A DNA stretch of 6,781 bases from Clostridiales bacterium UBA4959. Lineage in GTDB: Bacteria > Bacillota > Clostridia > Oscillospirales > CAG-272. Below are positions 1-5,393 of this stretch, piece by piece. The stretch lies in contig DHAH01000045.1 in assembly GCA_002397345.1 (NCBI GenBank), forward strand, positions 1 to 6,781. The letters are read 5' to 3'. Numbering within the stretch: the first letter of the stretch is position 1; the number at the start of each line of letters is the position of its first letter. The notes beneath the pieces are model-generated. The model did not search any database and had not been told where the DNA came from. It worked only from the letters and a program-made list of their open reading frames with translations. A program made the translations under genes and the position numbers.

Positions 1-242
1 CCGAGCTGCGCGCGGCGCTGCCCGACACGATGTTCCTCATCCCCGGTTACGGCGCTCAGGGCGGGCGGGCGGAGGACATCGCACCCGCGTATGATAAAAA
101 CGGCGGCGGCGTGATCGTCAACTCCTCGCGCGGACTGATGTGTGCTTATAAACAAGGTAAAAGCGATGGGCGCGATTTCGCGGACCACACACGCGCGGCG
201 GTTATCGCCATGCGCGACGATTTAATGGCGCACCGCCCTTAA
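1..242 (+). CDS. pyrF: orotidine 5'-phosphate decarboxylase (type 2), C-terminal part
   Basis: This is the last step of de novo UMP synthesis: the enzyme decarboxylates OMP to UMP in the cytoplasm. Only the last 79 codons lie in the window; the reading frame is open from base 3 and ends at TAA 240-242. The visible part contains FLIPGYGAQGG, the glycine-rich phosphate-binding loop near the end of OMP decarboxylases of the longer type 2 subfamily (about 270-300 residues). It is followed by a GGGVIVNSSRGLM segment, which forms the late strand and 'NSSRG' turn typical of that subfamily. The tail after it (KQGKSDGRDFADHTRAAVIA) is the usual C-terminal helix. The ATG at base 30 lies inside the conserved domain and is not the start. 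I see no clear intrinsic terminator after the stop. Upstream pyrimidine genes are likely but not visible. The family call is from recognised motifs. Confidence 0.9.
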   Translation, partial: ELRAALPDTMFLIPGYGAQGGRAEDIAPAYDKNGGGVIVNSSRGLMCAYKQGKSDGRDFADHTRAAVIAMRDDLMAHRP

Positions 243-250
243 CCGACAGG

Positions 251-304
251 TAAATGTAAAAATATCTAATACATGTGTGTAAAATTTAAAACACGGGTGT
301 AAAA
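251..304 (+). repeat. three iterated TGTAAAA motifs in an A/T-rich upstream block
   Basis: TGTAAAA occurs at 255-261, 278-284 and 298-304, spaced 23 and 20 bp. The last two copies sit in a longer imperfect direct repeat (GTGTAAAATTT / GTGTAAAAATTT). The block lies immediately upstream of the promoter at 319-347. It could be an UP element or a regulator binding region, but could also be chance in A/T-rich spacer. Function is inferred only from position. Confidence 0.3.
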
Positions 305-318
305 ATTTCAAAAAGCTC

Positions 319-347
319 TTGAAAAAAGTTTGTAGATGATGTACAAT
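319..347 (+). promoter_or_regulatory. sigma-A type promoter for the EF-G paralog
   Basis: TTGAAA (319-324) is followed after exactly 17 bp by TACAAT (342-347). Each hexamer differs from consensus at one base. Transcription would begin near 353-355, giving a leader of about 160 nt before the ATG at 515. This is the only convincing promoter in the 272-bp gap between pyrF and the EF-G paralog. Confidence 0.7.
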
Positions 348-418
348 AACACTATTGGCGTTTGCACGTGATACCGAATTATTAATTGCTTCCCCGCACG
401 GGAGAGTGTGAAATTATA

Positions 419-463
419 GGGGACGGCCCCTTCCGTCATGCTCCGTTTGGCGGTGACGTCCCG
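419..463 (+). promoter_or_regulatory. structured 5' leader with mutually exclusive hairpins
   Basis: Three pairings are visible in the leader. GACGG 422-426 pairs with CCGTC 433-437. CGTCA 434-438 pairs with TGACG 454-458. GGGACG 420-425 pairs with CGTCCC 457-462. They share bases, so at most one can form fully, which is the pattern of a leader able to switch folds. No U-tract follows any of them, so a plain terminator is unlikely; control of translation, a protein binding site or RNA stability are alternatives. I do not recognise a known riboswitch class here. The pairings are seen directly; the regulatory role is inferred. Confidence 0.4.
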
Positions 464-467
464 TTAA

Positions 468-495
468 TCGATATAAACAAGTCGATATAAATAAG
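468..495 (+). repeat. 14-bp tandem duplication running into the ribosome binding site
   Basis: TCGATATAAACAAG (468-481) is followed directly by TCGATATAAATAAG (482-495), with 13 of 14 bases identical. The end of the second copy supplies the AAG of a TAAGGAG sequence (492-498). A second Shine-Dalgarno-like TAAGGA follows at 499-504. The duplication changes the spacing between the leader hairpins and the start codon. Confidence 0.75.
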
Positions 496-514
496 GAGTA
501 AGGAAAAAACGCAC

Positions 515-2602
515 ATGGAAAAAATCACGACAGACAAGATCAGGAACGTATGCATGCTCGGGCACAGCGGCTCGGGTAAGACCTCGCTGGCGGAAGCGGC
601 GCTTTATGTAACCAAAGCCGTTGACCGCGTGGGTAAGCCGTCCGACGGCAACACCGTCTGCGACAGCGACCCGGAGGAAATTAAACGCGGTTATTCACTT
701 TCCGCCGCCATAGCGCCGGTTATGTGGAAAAATGTTAAGATCAACTTTATCGACGCGCCCGGCTACCTCGATTTTGTGGGTGAGGTATATCAGGCAGTGC
801 GCGTCGCAGACAGTGCCATCATCGCCGTCGACGCGAAAGCTGGCGTAGAGGTCGGCACCGAGCTCGCGTGGGACTACGCGGTCGACGCAGGGATCCCCCG
901 CGCCTTCTTTATAAATAAAACAGACGATCCCGACGCGCATTTCGGCAATGTATTAAGCGAGCTGAAACAGACATTCGGAATCTCGGTTTGCCCTATGCTC
1001 ATCCCGATAACAGAAAATCATGTGACAAAGGGCTTCATTCATCTCGGCAAACGCACGATGTATACATTCGATAAAAACGGTCACCGCACCGAATCGGAAA
1101 TACCCGCCGAGTATGAATCTGAGGCGACCGAATACCGTGCCATGCTGCTCGAGGCTGTCGCCGAAACCAGCGAGGAGCTGATGGAAAAATTCTTCGCCGA
1201 GGAAGAAATTACTCCCGAAGAGATAACGGCAGCGATCCGCACCGGTATCGCCAGCCACTCCGTCGCGCCCGTCATCTGCGGCTCGGCGGTTAACCTGTGG
1301 TGCATCGAGCAGCTCCTTAACATCATTGTCGATTCCTTCCCGACGTTCACCGCGCGCGGCAGCGAGAAGGTCGTGCATGACGGAGAGGTCAAAGAAATTA
1401 AAATCGATGAAAACGGACCGACTTCGGTGTTTGTGTTTAAAACCGTCGCCGACCCCTTTGTCGGAAAGATGTCGTTTTTTAAGGTAATGAGCGGCACGCT
1501 GACAAACGATTTGACATTACGTAATATTAGCACAGGCGTGAGCGAAAAATTCGCTAAAATTACCACCATACGCGGCAAGAAGCAAACCGAGGTCGAAGCT
1601 TTGTGCTGTGGCGACATCGGTGTCACCGCCAAGCTGGTGAATACCAACACAAACGACACGCTGACCGCTTCGCACTCTGACGATTATTACACGAAAATCG
1701 TATATCCCGAACCGTTTTTGACTATGGCGGTCACGCCGAAGGCGAAAGGCGACGAGGACAAGATCTCCACCGGCATTACGCGTCTGCTGGAAGAAGATTA
1801 TACAATAAAGTTTGAGAACAACGCCGAAACCAAGCAGCTTTTAATTTCGGGTTTAGGCGATATACATCTTGATGTGTTTTCTTCAAAACTCAAATCGCGC
1901 TATAATATCAGCGTCGATTTAAAGCTGCCGAAGATTGCCTACCGCGAGACGATAAAGAAATCGGTACAGGCGGAAGGCAAGCACAAAAAGCAGACAGGCG
2001 GACACGGTCAGTTCGGTCATGTGCGCATCACCTTCTCGCCCGGCGAAACGGAGGGGCTGACATTTACCGAATCGGTCGTCGGCGGTTCTGTGCCGAAGGG
2101 TTTCTTCCCCGCGGTTGAAAAAGGACTTCATGAAGCCGTTCAAAAGGGCGTGCTCGCCGGGTTCCCGGTTGTTTATCTCGCCGCCGATCTGTATGACGGC
2201 AGCTATCACGATGTCGACAGCTCGGAAATGGCGTTCAAACTCGCGGCAAACCTTGCTTATAAGGACGGGCTGCCCCGCGCCAACCCCGTGATACTCGAGC
2301 CTATCGGCGATTTGAAGGTTTACGTGCCCGACTCGATGGTCGGCGATGTTATCGGCGATCTTAACAAGCGCAGGGGCAGGGTGCTGGGTATGACGGCGTA
2401 TGAGGGCAAGAAAGGCTATCAGGTGGTCGAAGCCGAAGCGCCGAAAGCGGAAATGCTCGAATATACCATTGCGCTGCGCGCCATGTCGCAGGGCAAGGGC
2501 TGGTACACCTTCTATTTCACACGTTACGAGGAGTGCCCGGCAATATCGGCACAGAAGATCATCGCCGAAGCCAAGCTTGAAGCAGAGAAGGAAAAAGAAT
2601 AA
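515..2602 (+). CDS. fusA: elongation factor G-like GTPase (EF-G2/FusA2-type paralog)
   Basis: This 695-residue translational GTPase has all five EF-G domains. G-domain motifs are GHSGSGKT (16-23), a switch I RGYSL (58-62), DAPGY (80-84), NKTD (134-137) and GSA (256-258). Domain II lies at about 290-385, III at 398-470, IV at 471-590 and V at 591-675, followed by a short charged tail. Housekeeping EF-G has DTPGH in switch II; here the catalytic His is Tyr84 and the switch I Thr is Ser61, as I recall for the FusA2 branch. The domain IV tip is preserved: GSYHDVDSSE (562-571) contains His565, equivalent to E. coli His583 needed for fast translocation. It is therefore probably a ribosome-binding paralog with altered GTP hydrolysis, not the main EF-G; no rpsL/rpsG/tuf neighbours are present. 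Translation likely starts at ATG 515 from TAAGGA 499-504, with a second TAAGGAG at 492-498. It is transcribed alone. Confidence 0.9.
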   Translation: MEKITTDKIRNVCMLGHSGSGKTSLAEAALYVTKAVDRVGKPSDGNTVCDSDPEEIKRGYSLSAAIAPVMWKNVKINFIDAPGYLDFVGEVYQAVRVADSAIIAVDAKAGVEVGTELAWDYAVDAGIPRAFFINKTDDPDAHFGNVLSELKQTFGISVCPMLIPITENHVTKGFIHLGKRTMYTFDKNGHRTESEIPAEYESEATEYRAMLLEAVAETSEELMEKFFAEEEITPEEITAAIRTGIASHSVAPVICGSAVNLWCIEQLLNIIVDSFPTFTARGSEKVVHDGEVKEIKIDENGPTSVFVFKTVADPFVGKMSFFKVMSGTLTNDLTLRNISTGVSEKFAKITTIRGKKQTEVEALCCGDIGVTAKLVNTNTNDTLTASHSDDYYTKIVYPEPFLTMAVTPKAKGDEDKISTGITRLLEEDYTIKFENNAETKQLLISGLGDIHLDVFSSKLKSRYNISVDLKLPKIAYRETIKKSVQAEGKHKKQTGGHGQFGHVRITFSPGETEGLTFTESVVGGSVPKGFFPAVEKGLHEAVQKGVLAGFPVVYLAADLYDGSYHDVDSSEMAFKLAANLAYKDGLPRANPVILEPIGDLKVYVPDSMVGDVIGDLNKRRGRVLGMTAYEGKKGYQVVEAEAPKAEMLEYTIALRAMSQGKGWYTFYFTRYEECPAISAQKIIAEAKLEAEKEKE

Positions 2603-2619
2603 TCCGGAGAACGGAGATA

Positions 2620-2662
2620 CAGGGTTACATGTGGTGGGGATACCAGCTCCCCTCATACCCTG
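2620..2662 (+). terminator. stem-loop after the EF-G paralog, possible weak terminator
   Basis: CAGGGT (2620-2625) pairs with ACCCTG (2657-2662), ATG (2629-2631) with CAT (2654-2656), and GGGGA (2636-2640) with TCCCC (2648-2652) around a 7-nt loop. The following sequence (GCAGTAATAATTTT) has only a late, interrupted U-run. It may be a weak terminator or a 3' end-protecting hairpin upstream of the stronger terminator at 2712-2760. Confidence 0.45.
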
Positions 2663-2711
2663 CAGTAATAATTTTAATATAAACGGTGCATTTTATTGTT
2701 GGATATGTGCC

Positions 2712-2760
2712 TGTCGGGCGACAGCGTTTGCAAACGCGGGTCGCCCGATGTTTTTGTTTT
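2712..2760 (+). terminator. strong rho-independent terminator
   Basis: TCGGGCGA (2714-2721) pairs perfectly with TCGCCCGA (2741-2748). C2722 and G2740 extend the stem, and an inner palindromic arm GCGTTT/AAACGC lies at 2724-2737. A U-rich run (TGTTTTTGTTTT, 2749-2760) follows at once. It ends the EF-G paralog transcript and insulates the toxin-antitoxin promoter. Confidence 0.85.
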
Positions 2761-2775
2761 ATTTTATAAAGTAGG

Positions 2776-2804
2776 TTGTATTTATCCTAATAATAGAGTA
2801 TAAT
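2776..2804 (+). promoter_or_regulatory. promoter of the phd-doc operon
   Basis: TTGTAT (2776-2781) and a perfect TATAAT (2799-2804) are separated by 17 bp, placing the transcription start near 2811. This leaves about 25 nt before the antitoxin ATG. Phd-type antitoxins usually repress their own promoter, so an operator is expected around here, but I see no convincing inverted repeat. Confidence 0.7.
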
Positions 2805-2835
2805 ATAACAAACAAAGTTTTAGGAGGAATCAAGA

Positions 2836-3078
2836 ATGCAAATAAATACCAATAATATAGTTTCTATAACTGAAGCTAACCAAAACTTTTCGCGGGTCGC
2901 AAGACTTGTTGATAAAAACGGTGCGGCTATAATTTTAAAAAACAATACGCCGCGATATGTAATTTTAGAATATAGTCAATTTCAGAACGAAGAATTTGCT
3001 GATGACGCAACTGTACAGGAAATCGGTGAAAGCATTATTAAGCGTCATTTAGCAGCATTTAAAGAACTAGCAAAATGA
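2836..3078 (+). CDS. phd: Phd/YefM-family antitoxin
   Basis: This 80-residue protein is the antitoxin of a type II toxin-antitoxin pair. The N-terminal two thirds carry the Phd/YefM fold signature: SITEANQNFSRVARLV (about 10-25), then GAAIILKNNTPRYVILEY (29-46). This part dimerises and binds operator DNA. The C-terminal part (about 50-80, acidic and then helical with IIKRHLAAF) would wrap around and block the toxin, as in P1 Phd. Length is close to the family norm of 70-90. The start is set by a strong AGGAGG at 2822-2827, 8 nt before ATG 2836. The stop overlaps the toxin start as ATGA, so the antitoxin is made first and translation is coupled. Antitoxin and toxin likely autoregulate together. 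The cassette is richer in A/T than the genes around it. Confidence 0.9.
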   Translation: MQINTNNIVSITEANQNFSRVARLVDKNGAAIILKNNTPRYVILEYSQFQNEEFADDATVQEIGESIIKRHLAAFKELAK

Positions 3079-3449
3079 TAAAGCTGACAAAACAACAAAT
3101 AATAACCTTGCATAAGATGCTGATAAAATACAGTGGCGGATTGGATGGTATTAGAGATATGGGCTTACTTGAGTCAGCTCTTGAAGCCCCATTTATTACT
3201 TTTGACGGTGTTTCTAATTTTCCTACTATAAAAAGCAAAGCTGCAAGATTGGCACATGGGTTAATAAAAAATCATCCATTTGTAGATGGGAATAAAAGAA
3301 TCGGTATACTTGCTATGATTACATTCATGGAAGTCAATGGTATAAAACTTGTTTGTTCAGATACCGAGCTTGTAAAAATCGGGCTTGAGCTTGCTGAAGG
3401 TAATATTGACGATAAAAATATTCTTGATTTTATAACGTTGCATAGTTGA
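3075..3449 (+). CDS. doc: Doc toxin (Fic/DOC family)
   Basis: The 124-residue length matches P1 Doc (126). The Fic/Doc catalytic loop is present as HPFVDGNKRIG (67-77): His67 is the general base, Asp71 the acidic residue, and Asn73, Lys74 and Arg75 form the nucleotide-phosphate site. Lys74 replaces the Gly of AMP-transferring Fic enzymes (HPFxxGNGR), which marks the Doc branch. In P1 this branch is a kinase that phosphorylates EF-Tu and halts translation. The upstream RDMGLLESALEAP stretch (27-39) is also typical of Doc. No key residue is missing, so the toxin looks active; the target is inferred from the family. It starts inside the antitoxin stop (ATGA, 3075-3078) with no good ribosome binding site of its own, so it depends on coupled translation. 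G+C counted over 3181-3420 is 81 of 240 bases (34%), against 43-63% in sampled lines of the EF-G gene. Confidence 0.93.
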   Translation: MIKLTKQQIITLHKMLIKYSGGLDGIRDMGLLESALEAPFITFDGVSNFPTIKSKAARLAHGLIKNHPFVDGNKRIGILAMITFMEVNGIKLVCSDTELVKIGLELAEGNIDDKNILDFITLHS

Positions 3450-3467
3450 AATACAACATATATTTTA

Positions 3468-3495
3468 GGGCGGATTATATATCCGTCCGTTCTTT
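3468..3495 (+). terminator. intrinsic terminator of the phd-doc operon
   Basis: GGGCGGAT (3468-3475) pairs with ATCCGTCC (3481-3488), 8 bp including one G-U pair, around a TATAT loop. It is followed by GTTCTTTAT, a short and interrupted U-run. It lies about 20 nt after the doc stop codon. Confidence 0.65.
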
Positions 3496-3525
3496 ATATG
3501 TGAATACGTCGCATGTGCGCGGCAA

Positions 3526-3554
3526 TTGACAAATAACGGAAGCCGTGGTATAAT
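3526..3554 (+). promoter_or_regulatory. perfect consensus sigma-A promoter with extended -10
   Basis: TTGACA (3526-3531), a 17-bp spacer and TATAAT (3549-3554) match consensus at all 12 bases. TG at 3546-3547 adds an extended -10. Expected start of transcription is near 3561, a leader of about 30 nt. A small inverted repeat ACGG-AAG-CCGT (3536-3546) lies inside the spacer, and CGCA-TG-TGCG (3510-3519) lies just upstream of the -35. Either could be an operator, which a promoter this strong might need. Confidence 0.85.
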
Positions 3555-3590
3555 CAAATCAACAAATAATAGCAGGCGGCGGAGGTTTAA

Positions 3591-4829
3591 ATGCGCAAAC
3601 CGGTATTTTATATTGAAATTATCGCGCTCGTGACTACTGCTATCACCGCGCTGGGAGCTTGCACACGCGACAGCACGTTAATTTGGGATTTTTCCTCCAG
3701 CAATATGGCATTGTCGGAAAATAAGCCGACCGCGTCCGATCCGGCGGAGCGCGAAGAATTTCCGCTGCGTTATGGCTATACGCAACTCAGTGAAGCAGAG
3801 CGGGCGCTGTACATACGTATAAAAAAAGCGGTTTTTAATTTCGACCCGTGGATCAGCGCCGACGGAAACGGCGAAGATATATTCAAGAAGGTGTTTATCA
3901 CTTTTACGGGCGATTATCCGGAGTGCTTTTGGCTGAGCGGCGACTGGACAATCAGCGGTTATGAGACGGGCGGCGAGCGATATTACACCAAATTTACGCC
4001 TAATTTCAGATATACGCGCACCGAAGCCGCGGTAATTAAAGAAAAGCTTGAAAAAATTGTCGCGGAATTTTTGGCGGGCATAGATCCCGATGCCTCCGAT
4101 TATGAAAAGATGCTCGCCGTGTACGATTATGTCGCGGTCTCGGCCGAGTATGACACCGTATCGGCGCGTAAAATCAGTAATAATAAAATCGACGAGTCCA
4201 CCGACCTGAGCGGTACGATAGAAGGCTATTTCATTAACCGGCTGGCTGTCTGCGCGGGCTTTTCAAGAGCGACGCAACTGCTGCTCCACAGGCTCGGGAT
4301 CGAGTGCGCATATGTCACAGGCACAGCGGCGGGCGGCAGCCATTCATGGAATTTGGTGAAGCTCGACGGCGAATATTATTATATCGACACCACATGGGCG
4401 TCGCCGCATTCTTCCGGCGGGACGGGCGTGAATTATAATTATTTCTGCATGACTACCGATGATCTGCTTTTGGATCACACTCCCGATAAGGAGTTATCGC
4501 TGCCCGAATGCGGCGCGACAGCGTTTAATTATTATGTTTATAACGATTTAACCGCGGATGAATATAATAAAGAACGGCTTGCGGAGATCTTTAACTTCTC
4601 AGTTGGGCGGGGATTGTCCAGCGCCACCGTAAAATTTACCTCGCGCGCCGCTTATGATGAAGCGCAGAAACGCCTTTTTACCGACGGTGAGATTTTCGAG
4701 GTGCTCGACAGGGTCGAAAGCGCTGCTGACGGCGCCGCCGCCGGGATGAATTGTATGTCGCTGCGGTATAACACAGACGACGGGAAGTTCATAATAACGG
4801 TCTTTCCTAAATTTAAAGCTGATGCGTGA
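3591..4829 (+). CDS. transglutaminase-like domain lipoprotein
   Basis: This 412-residue protein has a lipoprotein signal peptide: MRKP, a hydrophobic stretch (about 5-20), then lipobox LGAC with Cys24. It should be lipid-anchored on the outer face of the membrane. A polar, disordered-looking linker (about 30-60) precedes a domain that includes YTQLSEAERALYIRIKKAV (63-81). The transglutaminase-like (papain-fold) core is at about 160-285. It carries Cys221 in AVCAGFS, His251 in GGSHSWNLV and Asp266 in YYIDTTW, a complete catalytic triad. The C-terminal 110 residues have no fold I recognise. Bacterial members of this superfamily act as proteases or crosslinkers, often on surface or cell-wall substrates; the substrate here is unknown. 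The start is fixed by GGAGG 3581-3585, five nt before ATG 3591. No terminator separates it from the pilin genes downstream, so some read-through into them is likely. Confidence 0.85.
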   Translation: MRKPVFYIEIIALVTTAITALGACTRDSTLIWDFSSSNMALSENKPTASDPAEREEFPLRYGYTQLSEAERALYIRIKKAVFNFDPWISADGNGEDIFKKVFITFTGDYPECFWLSGDWTISGYETGGERYYTKFTPNFRYTRTEAAVIKEKLEKIVAEFLAGIDPDASDYEKMLAVYDYVAVSAEYDTVSARKISNNKIDESTDLSGTIEGYFINRLAVCAGFSRATQLLLHRLGIECAYVTGTAAGGSHSWNLVKLDGEYYYIDTTWASPHSSGGTGVNYNYFCMTTDDLLLDHTPDKELSLPECGATAFNYYVYNDLTADEYNKERLAEIFNFSVGRGLSSATVKFTSRAAYDEAQKRLFTDGEIFEVLDRVESAADGAAAGMNCMSLRYNTDDGKFIITVFPKFKADA

Positions 4830-4858
4830 TTGACAATAATTTTCTTGCATGCTATAAT
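4830..4858 (+). promoter_or_regulatory. perfect consensus promoter of the pilin operon
   Basis: TTGACA (4830-4835), 17 bp, then TATAAT (4853-4858), again 12 of 12 with an extended -10 TG at 4850-4851. The -35 begins at the base after the lipoprotein TGA stop (4827-4829). Transcription should start near 4865, 25 nt before the pilin ATG. Confidence 0.85.
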
Positions 4859-4868
4859 TATCATTATA
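4853..4868 (+). repeat. inverted repeat over the pilin -10 and start site
   Basis: TATAAT-TATC-ATTATA is a perfect 6-bp inverted repeat with a 4-bp spacer that covers the -10 hexamer and the predicted transcription start. It could be a repressor operator, or a by-product of A/T-rich composition. Confidence 0.4.
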
Positions 4869-4889
4869 AATGTCCGGATAGGATGTAAG

Positions 4890-5336
4890 ATGCTTATGAA
4901 AAAAAATCGGGGATATCCCGGAGCGTTAACCCGGAAGGGGTTTACGCTTGTTGAACTGCTCGTCGCCGTCGCTATACTCGGCATCCTGCTCGCCATCGCC
5001 ATACCGGTGTATAACGGGATCACCGATAACTCCAATATGAAAGCGTTTGAAGCGAACCACTCGATAATAGTGTCGGCGATCAATATGTACATATCGGCTC
5101 ACAACGGCGAATTCCCCCGCAAGATAACCGACCTGACCGACAACAACTATTTAATAAACGACAGCGGCAAAGAAATAAAACTCGACGGCTCTCCCGACGG
5201 TTATTCTGACAATCCGAAGGGCGCAAAATATAATCTTGTCTGCGATGAAAACGGCAAGGGATTTAAACTGACCTCCAAATTTAAAGAAGAAGAGCTTGTC
5301 TATCAAAGAGGAACAGTGAACACACCCACGCCGTAA
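4890..5336 (+). CDS. type IV prepilin / GspG-like pseudopilin
   Basis: This 148-residue prepilin is probably the most abundant filament subunit of this cluster. The leader MLMKKNRGYPGALTRKG ends in the prepilin peptidase site G17|F18, followed by FTLVELLVAVAILGILLAIA. The fifth mature residue is Glu22, the Glu5 needed for methylation and subunit packing. The hydrophobic helix (18-40) leads into NSNMKAFEANHSIIVSAINMYI, the amphipathic alpha-1C region. After it comes a Lys-rich globular part with NGEFP, like GspG/ComGC proteins. The frame extends back to a TTG at 4830, but that codon is the -35 hexamer, so it cannot be on the transcript. ATG 4890 (AGGA at 4880-4883, 6 nt away) is the best start; ATG 4896 is in frame too. 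The assembly ATPase, platform protein and peptidase are not in the window. Confidence 0.88.
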   Translation: MLMKKNRGYPGALTRKGFTLVELLVAVAILGILLAIAIPVYNGITDNSNMKAFEANHSIIVSAINMYISAHNGEFPRKITDLTDNNYLINDSGKEIKLDGSPDGYSDNPKGAKYNLVCDENGKGFKLTSKFKEEELVYQRGTVNTPTP

Positions 5337-5376
5337 ACAAAATAACATCTTTATACATATAGAAACAATTCACAAA

Positions 5377-5393
5377 AGGAGGCGGCGGAAACG
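5377..5393 (+). promoter_or_regulatory. ideal ribosome binding site facing an ACG codon
   Basis: AGGAGG (5377-5382) is followed after 8 nt by ACG (5391-5393), exactly where a start codon is expected. From the in-frame TAA at 5343 down to GTG 5466 the pilin-like frame contains no ATG, GTG or TTG. The site therefore decides the start of the gene below: ACG initiation or a mutated/misread ATG. Confidence 0.6.

Noticed and set aside
419..463. Leader hairpins as an intrinsic terminator of pyrF
   Set aside because: No U-tract follows, and the promoter at 319-347 lies upstream of the hairpins, so they belong to the EF-G paralog leader.
1081..1659. Minus-strand open frame of 192 codons inside the EF-G paralog
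   Set aside because: A shadow of codon bias in the sense gene; the Ser/Thr/Leu-rich product resembles no family.
1919..2656. Minus-strand open frame of 245 codons antisense to the 3' half of the EF-G paralog
   Set aside because: Lies wholly opposite a strongly conserved gene, has a low-complexity Phe/Arg/His-rich product with no family signal, and no promoter or ribosome binding site.
2400..2774. Plus-strand frame overlapping the end of the EF-G paralog and running through the terminator
   Set aside because: Arg/Lys-rich out-of-frame translation of domain V codons that then reads through the two hairpins; no ribosome binding site.
4830..4889. TTG start for the pilin, adding 20 residues
   Set aside because: The TTG is the -35 hexamer of the pilin promoter and lies upstream of the expected transcript; the longer leader would also be atypical.
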